Shown: positions 9,101 to 17,973, counted from the first letter of the stretch. The stretch is 64,000 nt of DNA from Bacteroidota bacterium (GCA_023434025.1 JAEYTL010000054.1:146860-210859); one strand, 5' to 3'. A program made the numbers and translations. Notes: generated by a model not told the origin, from the sequence alone.

Positions 9101-10634
9101 TTACAAGCTGGAACAAAATGCGATTGTTGATTTAACCGAAAGACAATTTCTATTGCGGAATATTGGGATAACCGATTCAAAATACAAAACAGAAGGCGTG
9201 TTGAACGGTAATATCAGACACACCAATTTATCAGACTGGAAACTCGATCTGAAAATAAATACCGATAACCTGGTTGTATTAGATACCCAGGATGATGATG
9301 AAGCCTATTATTACGGAAAAGCATTTATTGCCGGAAATGCCAGTATCAGCGGCCCCACTGATGCCTTGCTGATTTCGGTTAATGCTACTTCTAAAAAAGG
9401 GACAGCCATTAAAATACCCATTTCGAATGTACAGTCGGTCGGGGAGAAAAGTTATATTCGTTTTATTACTCCGGAAGAAAAATACAACTACAACTCCAAT
9501 CTTAAAAAACCGGACAGGAACTACAACGGATTGGAGCTCGATTTTGATTTAACCCTGACGGAAGATGCCGAAATTGAAGTGATTCTGGATAAAGAAACCG
9601 GACACAATATGAAAGGCCGGGGAGTGGGAATCATTACCATGCAGATCAATACTTTCGGAAAGTTTAATATTTTTGGCGATTACCAGGTATATGAAGGAAT
9701 TTACAACTTTAAATACCGCGGTTTAGTCAGTAAACGTTTTGAGGTAAAAAAATACGGAAGTATCATTTGGGAAGGCGACCCGTTACGTGCCCGTTTAAAT
9801 CTCGAAGCGGTTTACAGTACCCGGGCTAATCCCGGCATGTTATTGAACAATACAACCGTTAACCAGAAAGTACCGGTTGAAGTAGGCATAGCCATTAACG
9901 GTACGATCAGCAACCCTGAACCGGATTTTAATATTAATTTTCCAACCATCAGTTCGGTTCTGAAATCAGAAATACAGACAAAACTGGATGACAGAGATAC
10001 CCGTCAGACACAAGCCCTGTACCTGTTGGCTTCCGGTAGTTTTTTAAGCCCGGAAGGAGCCTTGGGACAAAATGCCTTATACAACAATTTATTTGAGACG
10101 GTGAGCGGTGTTTTTGATAATATATTTAACGATGAAGACAGCAAAATCTCCATGGGGGTAAATTATGTTGCTCCGGACACTACCCCCGGTCGTGAAGCAG
10201 ATGGAAATGTTGGGGTAACCACTTCATTTAATCTTAACGAACGTATTTCCGTCAATGGAAATCTTGGGGTTCCCGTTGGAGGTATTAATGATGCCGCTGT
10301 GGTGGGGGATGTTGAGATTTTATACCGGGTTAACGATGACGGGACACTAAACATGAGGGTTTTTAACCGCGAAAGTGACATCAATTATGTTGGGGAAGGA
10401 ATCGGCTATACGCAGGGAATCGGGGTTTCCTATCAGGTAGATTTTGATACATTCAATGAATTAATCACTAAAATTTTTAAGAATGCCAAACTTACACAGG
10501 AAAAAAACGCCAGTGAAGATATACCTGATTCTGATTTTGCTCCCGAGTTCATCAAATTTACCGAACGCAAAAAAGCTAAAACAGAAAAAAAAGCAAATAC
10601 CCCGTCTCAAACTGAAAATATTCCGGAACAATAA
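6156..10634 (+). CDS. tamB: translocation/assembly module TamB (DUF490) protein
   Basis: A 1492-residue envelope protein: one N-terminal membrane anchor (residues about 4-22) followed by a very long beta-rich periplasmic region and the C-terminal TamB/DUF490 domain (about 1050-1440, with IPVEVGIAINGTISNPEPDF-like and LYLLASGSF segments). TamB-type bridges span the periplasm, where they support outer-membrane protein insertion and phospholipid traffic. There is no ATG at the conserved start. The first usable start is TTG at 6156, but the reading frame is open upstream to 6120 and codons 6132-6155 read I-K-K-F-K-K-I-V, the basic stretch typical of family N-termini, so translation may begin at ATC 6132. 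Divergent from tsaD. Confidence 0.9.
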   Translation: MRSVAGLLLFLLFLGILLSLPFVQTKIGQYLTDTINKDYGTDIHVEQVTFSLFGGVKLKEVLVKDHHKDTLFYARRIKTDIIDVGRLIDGDLLFGDIRVNSLYFKLKQYKGEKETNLDKFIDAFDDGTPSSGKFLMTAGSMYLTDSRFLMLDENQLTAKTKVVDFLHINAVLNDFKIKGSDVYTTIYKMNFKDFRGLQVQNLKTQFTYTKENILLKKLEANTSKSMVKWNMALRYKREDFSDFNNKVVFEAELDSASVASNDIRFFYDELGKNNQFTFKTKLLGTLNDFTMNELVLEDKNGTQLSGKINFKNIFTKDDSSFYMKGDFEKLTSNYDDLIAILPNILGKSLPTSLKKLGQLYIEGNTELTTTTIKTDLIMNSALGNLQTNLIMNNLQHIDDASYDGIVVLDNFNVGAFISQRDIGLVSMNVVVNGKGFTEELIDTRIRGTISRFQYNKYNYKGVIVDGNFKKPIFKGKVNINDPNLFMDFNGIVDISKKENVYKFDALVDYANLSKLNFVKNDSVSIFKGKIYSNLSGNSIDNLYGDVLVEQASYQNNRDIYVFDSFSINSAFDQNRERTIAINSPDIIEGKLIGKFDFNQLPLMLENSLGSIYANYNPNKIRKGQYLKFNFSIFNKIIEIFYPEITVSTNTFIRGSINADANDFKLDFDSPEIKFLDNKFEKVDIQVDNKNPLFNTFVSVDSIKTKYYKISDFNLINVTKRDTLFFRTEFKGGNKADDYYNIDAYHTIDEQKNSVVGIFKSELNFKDYLWYINENNNSQNRIVFDKKFSDFVFENFSITHEEQKINFLGTIKGKDYKDLKLHFNEVNIGKIIPEIENFVMEGNMNGEVDFRQNGESYEPFASVEIDNLKVNNIDFGMLNLDVKGNDDLRTFSVNSVIKNDSVESFLTQGNIFFEGEHPYMDLDLRLNNFNIGAFSTMGGDVISNIRGLVTGNANFRGTVSNPEINGRLFLNEAGLTVPYLNVDYKLEQNAIVDLTERQFLLRNIGITDSKYKTEGVLNGNIRHTNLSDWKLDLKINTDNLVVLDTQDDDEAYYYGKAFIAGNASISGPTDALLISVNATSKKGTAIKIPISNVQSVGEKSYIRFITPEEKYNYNSNLKKPDRNYNGLELDFDLTLTEDAEIEVILDKETGHNMKGRGVGIITMQINTFGKFNIFGDYQVYEGIYNFKYRGLVSKRFEVKKYGSIIWEGDPLRARLNLEAVYSTRANPGMLLNNTTVNQKVPVEVGIAINGTISNPEPDFNINFPTISSVLKSEIQTKLDDRDTRQTQALYLLASGSFLSPEGALGQNALYNNLFETVSGVFDNIFNDEDSKISMGVNYVAPDTTPGREADGNVGVTTSFNLNERISVNGNLGVPVGGINDAAVVGDVEILYRVNDDGTLNMRVFNRESDINYVGEGIGYTQGIGVSYQVDFDTFNELITKIFKNAKLTQEKNASEDIPDSDFAPEFIKFTERKKAKTEKKANTPSQTENIPEQ

Positions 10635-10784
10635 ACCGGATAGGCTTGGTTTTTCTTCTTTTCAGAGGTAAACCAAAAACTTATTAACGAAAACGTTTGA
10701 TTTTCGGTTAATCTGTCAATTACTCAAAAATCCACTATTTTAAGTCGCTAATCTTTGCTAACTTTACATTATAAACATAAAAAA

Positions 10785-11771
10785 ATGAGTAAAACAATAA
10801 AAAAGATAGGTGTTTTAACGTCCGGAGGTGACTCTCCCGGAATGAATGCCGCTATCCGGTCTGTGGTGCGTACCTGTGCATACCACAGCATCGAATGTAT
10901 CGGAATTTACAGAGGATATCAGGGAATGATTGAGGGGGATTTTAAAGAAATGGGGGCTCGTTCGGTAAACAATATCGTAAATAAAGGCGGTACAATATTG
11001 AAGTCTGCCCGATCAAAAGAATTTATGACTTCCGAAGGCAGAAAAAAGGCGTATGAGAATTTAAAAAAAGAAGGTGTTGAAGGATTAGTTGTGATTGGCG
11101 GAGACGGCAGTTTTACCGGAGCAGAAGTTTTTAATAAAGAATTTGGTATTCCGGTTATCGGTATTCCGGGCACAATAGATAATGATATTTTTGGCACCAG
11201 TCATACCTTAGGCTATGATACGGCTTTAAATACCGTAGTAGAGTGCATCGATAAAATCCGTGATACGGCCAGTTCACATAACCGGCTTTTTTTTGTAGAA
11301 GTAATGGGGCGTGATGCCGGACATATTGCATTGAATGCCGGGATTGGTGCCGGAGCAGAAGAAATATTAATCCCGGAAGAAGATTTAGGTTTAGACAGGC
11401 TGTTAGAATCGCTTGAAAAAAGTAAAAACTCAGGAAAATCATCAAGTATTGTAGTCGTTGCGGAAGGAGATAAAATGGGTAAAAATGTTTTTGAATTAAA
11501 AGATTATATCGAACAACATCTACCGGAATATGATATTCGGGTGTCGGTATTAGGCCACATGCAAAGAGGCGGTGCACCGTCTTGTTTTGACCGAGTTTTA
11601 GCCAGTAGATTGGGAGTAAAAGCGGTTGAATCTCTGATGGAAGGAAAATCAAATTATATGGTCGGACTGATTCAGGATGAAGTGACATTAACCCCGCTGG
11701 AGCAAGCCATAAAAGGGCATTACCCGATTGATATGGAGTTATTGCGGGTTTCGGATATCATGTCAACATAA
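10785..11771 (+). CDS. pfkA: ATP-dependent 6-phosphofructokinase
   Basis: Catalyses fructose 6-phosphate + ATP to fructose 1,6-bisphosphate, the committed glycolytic step. The 328-residue protein shows the bacterial PfkA motifs: ATP loop LTSGGDSPGMNAAIR (11-25), GGDGSFTGA (105-113), catalytic GIPGTIDNDI with Asp132, and MGRDAGHIAL for substrate binding. The start at 10785 is preferred over an upstream in-frame TTG/CTG-type start at 10755 because it gives the usual N-terminus SKTIKKIGVLTSGG. The gene is followed after 67 bp by gapA in the same direction, forming a glycolytic pair that ends at a strong hairpin terminator. Confidence 0.97.
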   Translation: MSKTIKKIGVLTSGGDSPGMNAAIRSVVRTCAYHSIECIGIYRGYQGMIEGDFKEMGARSVNNIVNKGGTILKSARSKEFMTSEGRKKAYENLKKEGVEGLVVIGGDGSFTGAEVFNKEFGIPVIGIPGTIDNDIFGTSHTLGYDTALNTVVECIDKIRDTASSHNRLFFVEVMGRDAGHIALNAGIGAGAEEILIPEEDLGLDRLLESLEKSKNSGKSSSIVVVAEGDKMGKNVFELKDYIEQHLPEYDIRVSVLGHMQRGGAPSCFDRVLASRLGVKAVESLMEGKSNYMVGLIQDEVTLTPLEQAIKGHYPIDMELLRVSDIMST

Positions 11772-11838
11772 AAAAGTTAAATAACAACAAATATATTAAT
11801 CCGTTTAGGACTTTGTCCTAAGCTAAAAACAAACAGAA

Positions 11839-12840
11839 ATGTCAAAAGTAAAATTAGGAATTAACGGATTCGGAAGAATCGGACGAATTGTTTTCAGAGA
11901 AACATTCAACAGAGATAATGTAGAAGTAGTAGCGATCAACGATTTATTAGATGTAGATCATTTAGCCTATTTATTAAAATATGATTCAGTTCACGGTCGT
12001 TTTACCGGAAAAGTAGAGGTAAAGGACGGGCAGCTTTTTGTCAACGACAGAAAAATCAGAGTAACTGCCGAAAAAGATCCTTCAACCTTAAAATGGGATG
12101 AAGCAGGAGCAGAGGTTGTGGCGGATTGCACAGGGATTTTCACTACTTTGGAATCTGCCAATGCTCATATAAAGGGAGGAGCAAAAAAAGTAGTTATTTC
12201 GGCACCTTCTGCAGATGCTCCCATGTTTGTCATGGGAGTAAACCACGAAAAAGCGACTGCTGCAGATACCATCGTTTCCAATGCGTCTTGTACCACAAAC
12301 TGTTTAGCTCCATTGGCAAAAGTAATCAATGACCATTTCGGAATTGTTGAAGGTTTAATGACTACAGTTCATGCTTCCACTTCAACACAAATGGTTGCCG
12401 ATGGTCCGTCCAGAAAAGATTGGAGAGGCGGACGTGCAGCAAGTGTAAATATTATCCCTTCTTCTACAGGTGCAGCAAAAGCAGTAGGAAAAGTTATCCC
12501 TGAATTAAACGGTAAATTAACCGGTATGTCGTTCCGTGTTCCAACAATTGACGTTTCTGTAGTAGATTTAACAGTGAAAGTTGCCAAAGAAACTTCGTAT
12601 GAAGAAATTATGGCTGTTTTGAAAAAAGCTTCAGAAAATGAATTGAATGGAATTTTAGGTTTCACAGAAGATGATGTTGTGTCTCAAGACTTCATTTCTG
12701 ACCCAAGAACGTCAATTATCGATGCAAAAGCCGGAATCGGTTTAAATTCAACATTTTTTAAATTGGTCTCATGGTATGACAATGAATATGGTTATTCAAG
12801 TAAATTAATCGATCTATCAGTTCACATTGCTAAACTGTAA
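11839..12840 (+). CDS. gapA: type I glyceraldehyde-3-phosphate dehydrogenase
   Basis: Oxidises glyceraldehyde 3-phosphate to 1,3-bisphosphoglycerate with NAD+. Visible motifs are the NAD-binding GINGFGRIGR near the N-terminus, the active-site SNASCTTNCLAP with catalytic Cys151, the following GLMTTVHAST with the catalytic His, and the C-terminal WYDNEYGYSSK. The 333-residue length is exact for the family. It sits behind pfkA, and codon use is noticeably rich in preferred codons (TTA, GTA, GCA), as expected of a highly expressed gene. A hairpin with a 14-bp stem directly follows the stop codon. Confidence 0.98.
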   Translation: MSKVKLGINGFGRIGRIVFRETFNRDNVEVVAINDLLDVDHLAYLLKYDSVHGRFTGKVEVKDGQLFVNDRKIRVTAEKDPSTLKWDEAGAEVVADCTGIFTTLESANAHIKGGAKKVVISAPSADAPMFVMGVNHEKATAADTIVSNASCTTNCLAPLAKVINDHFGIVEGLMTTVHASTSTQMVADGPSRKDWRGGRAASVNIIPSSTGAAKAVGKVIPELNGKLTGMSFRVPTIDVSVVDLTVKVAKETSYEEIMAVLKKASENELNGILGFTEDDVVSQDFISDPRTSIIDAKAGIGLNSTFFKLVSWYDNEYGYSSKLIDLSVHIAKL

Positions 12841-12849
12841 TTTTCATTA

Positions 12850-12885
12850 AAAATCCTGTTGTGTCTATTCGCACAACAGGATTTT
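12850..12885 (+). terminator. Rho-independent terminator after gapA
   Basis: Perfect 14-bp arms AAAATCCTGTTGTG (12850-12863) and CACAACAGGATTTT (12872-12885) with an 8-nt loop, starting 10 bp after the gapA stop. It ends in TTTT followed by CTCT, and the A-rich left flank would also let it act on the other strand. Confidence 0.85.
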
Positions 12886-12908
12886 CTCTAACAAACAAAC
12901 TCAGCCAC

Positions 12909-13760
12909 ATGAAATTATTAGTAGACAGCGGTTCAACAAAAGCCGATTGGATTGCCATTGACGATAACGGAAAAGTACAATTTACCACCCAGACATTAGG
13001 TTTAAATCCCGAAGTTTTAGACAAAGAACAAATTATCACCCGTTTAGAAGATAAGTTCGATATTTCACAAAATAAAGACAAAGCCAAACAATTGTTTTTT
13101 TACGGAGCAGGTTGCGGAACAGATAAGATGAAAAACTTTCTGAAAGGTGTTTTTCAGGAGTATTTTAAAAATGCTTACGTAGAGGTACAGGAAGATACCT
13201 ATGCAGCGGTTTATGCCACCACACCAAAAGATGAACAGGCTATTGTATGTATTTTAGGAACAGGTTCAAACTGCAGTTTTTTTGACGGTAAAGTCCTTCA
13301 TCAAAAAGTACAGTCTTTAGGTTATATTGCCATGGATGACGGATCCGGAAACCGTTTCGGAAGACACTTGTTAAGAGGCTATTACTTTAATAAGATGCCG
13401 AAAGAATTAGCTAAGGAATTTGAAACCGAGTTTAACCTGGATGCTGATTTTATCAAAGCTAATTTATACAAAGAGCCAAATCCGAACGCTTATCTGGCTA
13501 CGTTGGCAAAATTTATTATCAAGCACAAGGACACGGAGTTTTGTAAAAAAATCATTTACAAAGAATTAAAGAAATTCGCTAAAAACTATGTCATGCAGTA
13601 TGAAAACTGCAAAGACGTTCCGGTACATTTTGTCGGCTCTATTGCTTTTTATCTAAAAGACGAATTACAGGAAATATTAGCCCAATACGGTATCAGAACC
13701 GGAAATGTGCTGAGAAGGCCGATTGACGGTTTGATTGCCTATCATGTTTTAAATAAATAA
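12909..13760 (+). CDS. BadF/BadG-family ATPase, N-acetylglucosamine kinase-like
   Basis: A 283-residue ASKHA-fold sugar kinase. The phosphate-1 motif is LLVDSGSTKADW at residues 3-14, phosphate-2 is ILGTGSNCSFFDG (about 115-127), and the segment GYIAMDDGSGNRFGRHLLRGY matches the N-acetylglucosamine kinase/BadF group. The likely reaction is phosphorylation of GlcNAc or another amino sugar recovered from cell-wall turnover. The ATG at 12909 is chosen because it gives the standard N-terminus; an upstream in-frame start at 12861 would lie inside the gapA terminator. The window also holds a NagZ-like fusion protein and an amidase, which would release such sugars, but they are not adjacent. Confidence 0.87.
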   Translation: MKLLVDSGSTKADWIAIDDNGKVQFTTQTLGLNPEVLDKEQIITRLEDKFDISQNKDKAKQLFFYGAGCGTDKMKNFLKGVFQEYFKNAYVEVQEDTYAAVYATTPKDEQAIVCILGTGSNCSFFDGKVLHQKVQSLGYIAMDDGSGNRFGRHLLRGYYFNKMPKELAKEFETEFNLDADFIKANLYKEPNPNAYLATLAKFIIKHKDTEFCKKIIYKELKKFAKNYVMQYENCKDVPVHFVGSIAFYLKDELQEILAQYGIRTGNVLRRPIDGLIAYHVLNK

Positions 13761-13800
13761 GTTTTTTTATATCTTAGTTTTTTTAATTTTAACTTATTAT

Positions 13801-14331
13801 ATGAAAACTATATTTTTTCAGTTACTGATTTTAGTTATTTCTTTCAGCTCATTGGCTCAAAGTTCAAGAAGCAAAGAATGGAATAATTATTTGCTTAAAG
13901 TTGAAAAAGCTAAGATTGAAAAAGATGCTAATCGGAAATTAGACAGAAAATCAGATGCTGTTATGATTGATGATATTGCAGATTGTGATTTACCAGTTGT
14001 AACTCCACCAAAATTTTCACACTGTGATTCAGAAAAAAAACTTTCTGATGTAGAATGTTTTAAACAAGGGGTTTCAAAATATATTATGAAAAATTTTTTC
14101 TATCCTGATTTTGCCATTGACAATCAGATACAAGGAACGGTTCTTGTTGAATTTGAAATTGATGACACCGGAAAAATAGAAATTATTTCCGTAGACGGCC
14201 CTCAAAATGGATTGATTTTAGAAGAGGCCGTTTTAAAAATGTTTTCAAAGTTCCCAAGATTAATTCCTGCTTATCAATGTGGTAAACCTCAAAGAATATC
14301 ATACAAAATACCGATAACATTTAATAGTTAA
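13801..14331 (+). CDS. secreted protein with TonB C-terminal domain
   Basis: A 176-residue exported protein with a signal peptide (KTIFFQLLILVISFSSLAQ) and, from about residue 85 to the end, a TonB C-terminal domain: YPDFAIDNQIQGTVLVEFEI, GKIEIISVDGP, LEEAVLKMFSKFP and ISYKIPITF follow the family pattern. It lacks the N-terminal membrane anchor and proline-rich spacer of true TonB, so it is unlikely to energise TonB-dependent receptors. Bacteroidota encode many such free TonB-C proteins of unknown role. Two Cys pairs in the central part (DCDLP, HCDS, ECFK, QCGK) may form disulphides. Five bases separate it from mgsA. Confidence 0.78.
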   Translation: MKTIFFQLLILVISFSSLAQSSRSKEWNNYLLKVEKAKIEKDANRKLDRKSDAVMIDDIADCDLPVVTPPKFSHCDSEKKLSDVECFKQGVSKYIMKNFFYPDFAIDNQIQGTVLVEFEIDDTGKIEIISVDGPQNGLILEEAVLKMFSKFPRLIPAYQCGKPQRISYKIPITFNS

Positions 14332-14335
14332 AAAT

Positions 14336-14704
14336 ATGATGGAAATAGCCATTATAGCTCATGACGGAAAAAAAGCCGATATGGTTCAGTTTTTAAACAA
14401 GAACAAAGCGGTTTTGCTACATGAAAAAATTAAACTGATTGCTACCGGAACTACCGGCAGTAAAGCAGAAATGGCCGGCTTTAAAGTAAAAAAAATGCTA
14501 TCTGGTCCGCAAGGCGGTGATGCACAGATTGCTGGTAGGGTAGCAGAAGGAAAAACAAAAATGGTATTGTTTTTCAAAGACCCGCTGTCGAGCCATCCGC
14601 ACGAAGCCGATGTTAATATGCTCATCCGGGTTTGTGATGTGCATAACGTGCCGTTGGCAACCAATGAGGCCACCGCTCAATTGCTGTTGGACGGACTGAA
14701 ATAA
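14336..14704 (+). CDS. mgsA: methylglyoxal synthase
   Basis: Converts dihydroxyacetone phosphate to methylglyoxal and phosphate, a bypass of lower glycolysis when phosphate is short. Motifs seen: IAIIAHDGKK at the start, ATGTTGSK (37-43), the catalytic GPQGGDAQI with Asp62, and DPLSSHPHEADVN with His89 and Asp92. Length (122 residues) is close to that of the short MgsA form. Two Met codons are adjacent (14336 and 14339); either may be used. It lies 5 bp after the TonB-C gene, and the pfkA-gapA pair, whose substrate pool it drains, is 1.5 kb upstream. Confidence 0.93.
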   Translation: MMEIAIIAHDGKKADMVQFLNKNKAVLLHEKIKLIATGTTGSKAEMAGFKVKKMLSGPQGGDAQIAGRVAEGKTKMVLFFKDPLSSHPHEADVNMLIRVCDVHNVPLATNEATAQLLLDGLK

Positions 14705-14748
14705 TTTTTTTATGAACAAATGACCGGTAGGTTAATCATTGCCATAAA

Positions 14749-15135
14749 TCATTGTTTTATCGCGATCATTGAAATCTCCACATTCACACCTTTTGGCAAT
14801 CCGGCTACTTGTACCGTTTCTCTTGCGGGGGCTGAATTTTCATCAAAATAACCGGCATAAACGCTGTTTATTTTAGTAAAATTTCCCATGTCCATGATAA
14901 AAATAGTGGTCTTCACAACATGTTCAAAAGTCATATCGGCAGCCTCTAAAACTGCTTTCATGTTTTCCATCACCTGTTTGGTTTCTGCTTCAACAGTACT
15001 TAAAATCAATTCACCGCTTTGCGGATGAATAGCTATTTGTCCGGAAGTATATAGTGTATTCCCCACTAAAACAGCCTGGTTATACGGGCCAATAGGAGCA
15101 GGAGCTTTTTCGGTAAAAATTATCTTTTTCATCAT
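14749..15135 (-). CDS. ridA: RidA/YjgF-family enamine/imine deaminase
   Basis: RidA proteins hydrolyse reactive enamine/imine intermediates such as 2-aminoacrylate made by PLP enzymes. The 128-residue length and motifs are typical: APAPIGPYNQAV (residues about 11-22), LYTSGQIAI, the central TFIMDMGNFTKINSVYAGYF, and the C-terminal PARETVQVAGLPKGVNVEISMIAI, which holds the active-site Arg and the Glu of the trimer interface. The ORF begins with two Met codons (15135, 15132). It is 31 bp downstream of lptD on the same strand and is probably cotranscribed, as seen in other Flavobacteriaceae. Confidence 0.93.
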   Translation of the reverse strand: MMKKIIFTEKAPAPIGPYNQAVLVGNTLYTSGQIAIHPQSGELILSTVEAETKQVMENMKAVLEAADMTFEHVVKTTIFIMDMGNFTKINSVYAGYFDENSAPARETVQVAGLPKGVNVEISMIAIKQ

Positions 15136-15166
15136 AAAGATGTATTTAGTTGTTGTAAAATTTAAT

Positions 15167-17890
15167 TTATCTCAGCTGTCTGTCCGGTAACGAACGCTTA
15201 TCCCACTTGATATCGCTTAACACAGATGATTTGATTCCGATGAAAAACCCCCAGGAAGCGTAATCCCCAAAAGGAGCCCAGTTGAAATCCATCCGCCAGC
15301 TCAGCAAATCCCTTTCAAACCGTAACTGTGTAAAAGTAACGCCTTTTTGAACAAAATCATAACCCGAAGAAACACCCATTTTCCAACGCGGAGTAATATC
15401 CAGGTTTCCGGAGATCATCACAGAATTTCCGATTATTTTTTTCTCCCGGTTATTGTTTCCGTACGTCAGCGAGTAAGCAAATGTTAAATCCCAGGGGAGC
15501 TTTGCATTATAAAATTCAACCGTTTCATTTTCTTCATTATCCTTATCGTCTTCACGAAACTGACTCTGTCGCCGGTCGCCTAAATTCGTATTGGTACCAA
15601 ACAGATCATCTTCCCGTCCGCCATTTCTGGCTCCCTGCGAATTGGCATTATCTTTTTTAAAGCCTTCACTTGAAAGGGAATAATTAATGGTCATGTTAGC
15701 ACTGGTCATCCGGAATAAACTCCCTCCGTTGTCAATATTCCATGTGTTGATTCTTCTTCCGGCTGCATTGATGGCATACGGATCTAAAGTGGCTCCGAAA
15801 TTGATGTTCATTTTATTTTCAAAAAGAGCCGTACCACCGCTCATCCGGACAGGATTCCATCGCAAAGAATCTGCTGCCATATTGTAGCTGGTTGAAAAAT
15901 TCAATTGATTCAGCAGCATTACTTTTTTAGGTTCAACTTTTGTAGAATCCTTATCCGTTACCTTAGCCTCAAAAGTATTGCTCAGGTTGAACCCTAAATT
16001 ATTTGAATAGCCTTTGTTGGGAATACCAAAAATCCCCCCTTCAAAACGGGTGTATTCGGCCATTCTTCCGCTGGCATCCATGGCGTATGTATCATAGTAC
16101 TGATCAAAACTCGGAGCATAGGTATGTGAGACGGAGGGCCGCATAACATGCCGAATAGCCTGGATTTTTTTTGTTTCACCAAAGTTAAATGTTCCGTAAA
16201 TAGTTGTTCCGATGCTGGAAGAAAAGTTATAGGTTCTGAATGCATCAAAACCATTTACATCTTCTGTAACGGCTGTATTGGTTTCAGTATCAAAACGGCG
16301 GTTGATGGTTTTAAGATACCATACTTCATTATAATTAACACTGGTGGAAACACTAAAATATTTGAAAACCTTAAAATTGGTGCTCAACGGAATGGAGTGT
16401 TGAAAACCACTGTTTGCATCCCTGAACATTTCAGATTTAAAGAATAACGAATCGGTTGTCTGTATTCTGTTTTCCCCCCTTAAGTTGTATTGAAAATTAA
16501 TATTCTTAAAGAACCCCTTTTTGGCACCGTCTTTTGGAGCAAACGGAAACACCCGGTCAACACTTACCTGAAGGGTAGGCAAAGTCATATTAATTTCCTG
16601 TGTCCGCGTATTTTGATTATGGGTTGCCGACAGCGACATATTGACCTGCGGAACCGAATTAAATGTTTTAGAATAGGAAATCGATGAACTTAAGTTATTA
16701 TTTAAGGTTGAGCCTATATTTATCTGATTAAGTGATTGTTGAAAATATGTACTGCTTCCCAGGTTGACCGATGCGGAGAACCGCGATGACGGATTAGATT
16801 TTGCATCCTGAGAATGCGACCATTGGATATTGTAGATTTTCGATTTACTGTAATCGGGAAAACCACGTTCACTCTGAATAAGGTTTTCAAAGCGGATATT
16901 GAAATTTCCCCTGAACTTATACAGCCAGGCATAGGATGATTCAAACCGGAGGGCATAACTGCCGTTCGTATAGTAATCGCCCATAATGGCCAGATCATAA
17001 TGATCACTTAACGCCAGATAATATCCACCGTTCTGAAGAGAATAGCCTTGCCGGCGTGTATCCTGAAAAGTGGGTATGATCAAGCCGGACTGACTGCTTT
17101 CTGTCATCGGGAAAAAAGCAAACGGAATAGCAATGGGAGTGGGAACGTCTGCAATAACCATATTGGTTAAGCCGGTCACAACTTTTTGTTTGGGTACTAA
17201 TTTGATTTTATTGGTCTGAAAATAGTATTCCGGATTTTCAATATCCTTGGAAGTAGTAAACCTGGCCTTTTTCAAAAAATAGACCGAATCGTTTTCTTTT
17301 TTGGTAATCTCAGCCTTAACCCTGAATTCTCCCTGATCGGTTCTTGAATTCCAGATAAGTGCTTTTTTTGACTTTGTGTTAAAGCGGATCGAATCAGGTT
17401 CCACTACATTTGCCCCTTGCTTAAAGACAGGTAATTGTATATATGTACCGGTAGAATCTTTAATTCTGCCCGCATACACCTCGTCTTTTTCATAATTCAT
17501 TACTATAATTCCGGCTTTTAATTCAATATCCTGATAGTATAGTTCGGCATTATTATAGAGTGTGATGAGTTTATTGTTCTGGTCAATTTTTGCGTAATCT
17601 TCGGCTATATACCTTATTTTACCTTCTAAAAAAGATTTTTTTTCAGGTTTGGAAAGACTGTCTTTTTTGATGGTGTCATTGATTTCAGTAAATTTTTCAG
17701 GATTGATTATCAGACTGTCAGGAGCTTTCTCAGCTTCAATTTGCAAAGACTTATTTGGCAATTCCTGACTGTAATTTTTTTGAATTCCGATTGTTAGGAA
17801 AAATGCTGATAAAACGATATGAAATAAGTTTGTACGCAAAGGTTTTAATGCTATTTTTGTAAAATTATGGCTTGATTTTTGGAGTGCCAA
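15167..17890 (-). CDS. lptD: LPS-assembly outer-membrane protein LptD
   Basis: A 907-residue outer-membrane protein that with LptE inserts lipopolysaccharide into the outer leaflet. After an N-terminal signal region (about residues 20-42), an OstA-like periplasmic domain runs from about 85 to 230 (IRYIAEDYAKIDQ, KAGIIVMNYEKDEVYAGR), then the LptD barrel begins near PTPIAIPFAFFPMTESSQSGLIIPTF, the most conserved block. The rest shows alternating beta strands rich in aromatic and Asn/Ser residues, ending in NWAPFGDYASWGFFIGI. An N-terminal basic extension (about 20 residues) precedes the hydrophobic stretch, so a later start at an internal TTG is possible. Divergent from the amidase gene, with which it shares an 83-bp intergenic region. 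Confidence 0.88.
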   Translation of the reverse strand: MALQKSSHNFTKIALKPLRTNLFHIVLSAFFLTIGIQKNYSQELPNKSLQIEAEKAPDSLIINPEKFTEINDTIKKDSLSKPEKKSFLEGKIRYIAEDYAKIDQNNKLITLYNNAELYYQDIELKAGIIVMNYEKDEVYAGRIKDSTGTYIQLPVFKQGANVVEPDSIRFNTKSKKALIWNSRTDQGEFRVKAEITKKENDSVYFLKKARFTTSKDIENPEYYFQTNKIKLVPKQKVVTGLTNMVIADVPTPIAIPFAFFPMTESSQSGLIIPTFQDTRRQGYSLQNGGYYLALSDHYDLAIMGDYYTNGSYALRFESSYAWLYKFRGNFNIRFENLIQSERGFPDYSKSKIYNIQWSHSQDAKSNPSSRFSASVNLGSSTYFQQSLNQINIGSTLNNNLSSSISYSKTFNSVPQVNMSLSATHNQNTRTQEINMTLPTLQVSVDRVFPFAPKDGAKKGFFKNINFQYNLRGENRIQTTDSLFFKSEMFRDANSGFQHSIPLSTNFKVFKYFSVSTSVNYNEVWYLKTINRRFDTETNTAVTEDVNGFDAFRTYNFSSSIGTTIYGTFNFGETKKIQAIRHVMRPSVSHTYAPSFDQYYDTYAMDASGRMAEYTRFEGGIFGIPNKGYSNNLGFNLSNTFEAKVTDKDSTKVEPKKVMLLNQLNFSTSYNMAADSLRWNPVRMSGGTALFENKMNINFGATLDPYAINAAGRRINTWNIDNGGSLFRMTSANMTINYSLSSEGFKKDNANSQGARNGGREDDLFGTNTNLGDRRQSQFREDDKDNEENETVEFYNAKLPWDLTFAYSLTYGNNNREKKIIGNSVMISGNLDITPRWKMGVSSGYDFVQKGVTFTQLRFERDLLSWRMDFNWAPFGDYASWGFFIGIKSSVLSDIKWDKRSLPDRQLR

Positions 17891-17899
17891 ACTTACAGA

Positions 17900-17919
17900 T
17901 TATTTTTGGTCAAAAATAA
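17900..17919. repeat. inverted repeat between lptD and the amidase gene
   Basis: Arms TTATTTTTG (17900-17908) and CAAAAATAA (17911-17919) are perfect complements with a 2-bp centre. Each arm contains a match to the TAnnTTTG -10 consensus, one on each strand, but I see no well-spaced -33 box for either. It may be an operator or a dual promoter core. Confidence 0.5.
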
Positions 17920-17973
17920 CTAAATAATAAAATTTAAAACGCAGAGTTTTAATTAAAATTAACTTTTGAAAAA

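Noticed and set aside
10646..10676. 7-bp inverted repeat after tamB as a terminator
   Set aside because: The stem is short, the loop is 17 nt and no T-run follows.
11155..11688. 177-residue minus-strand ORF opposite pfkA
   Set aside because: It lies wholly inside pfkA on the other strand, with the composition of an antisense shadow and no recognisable domain.
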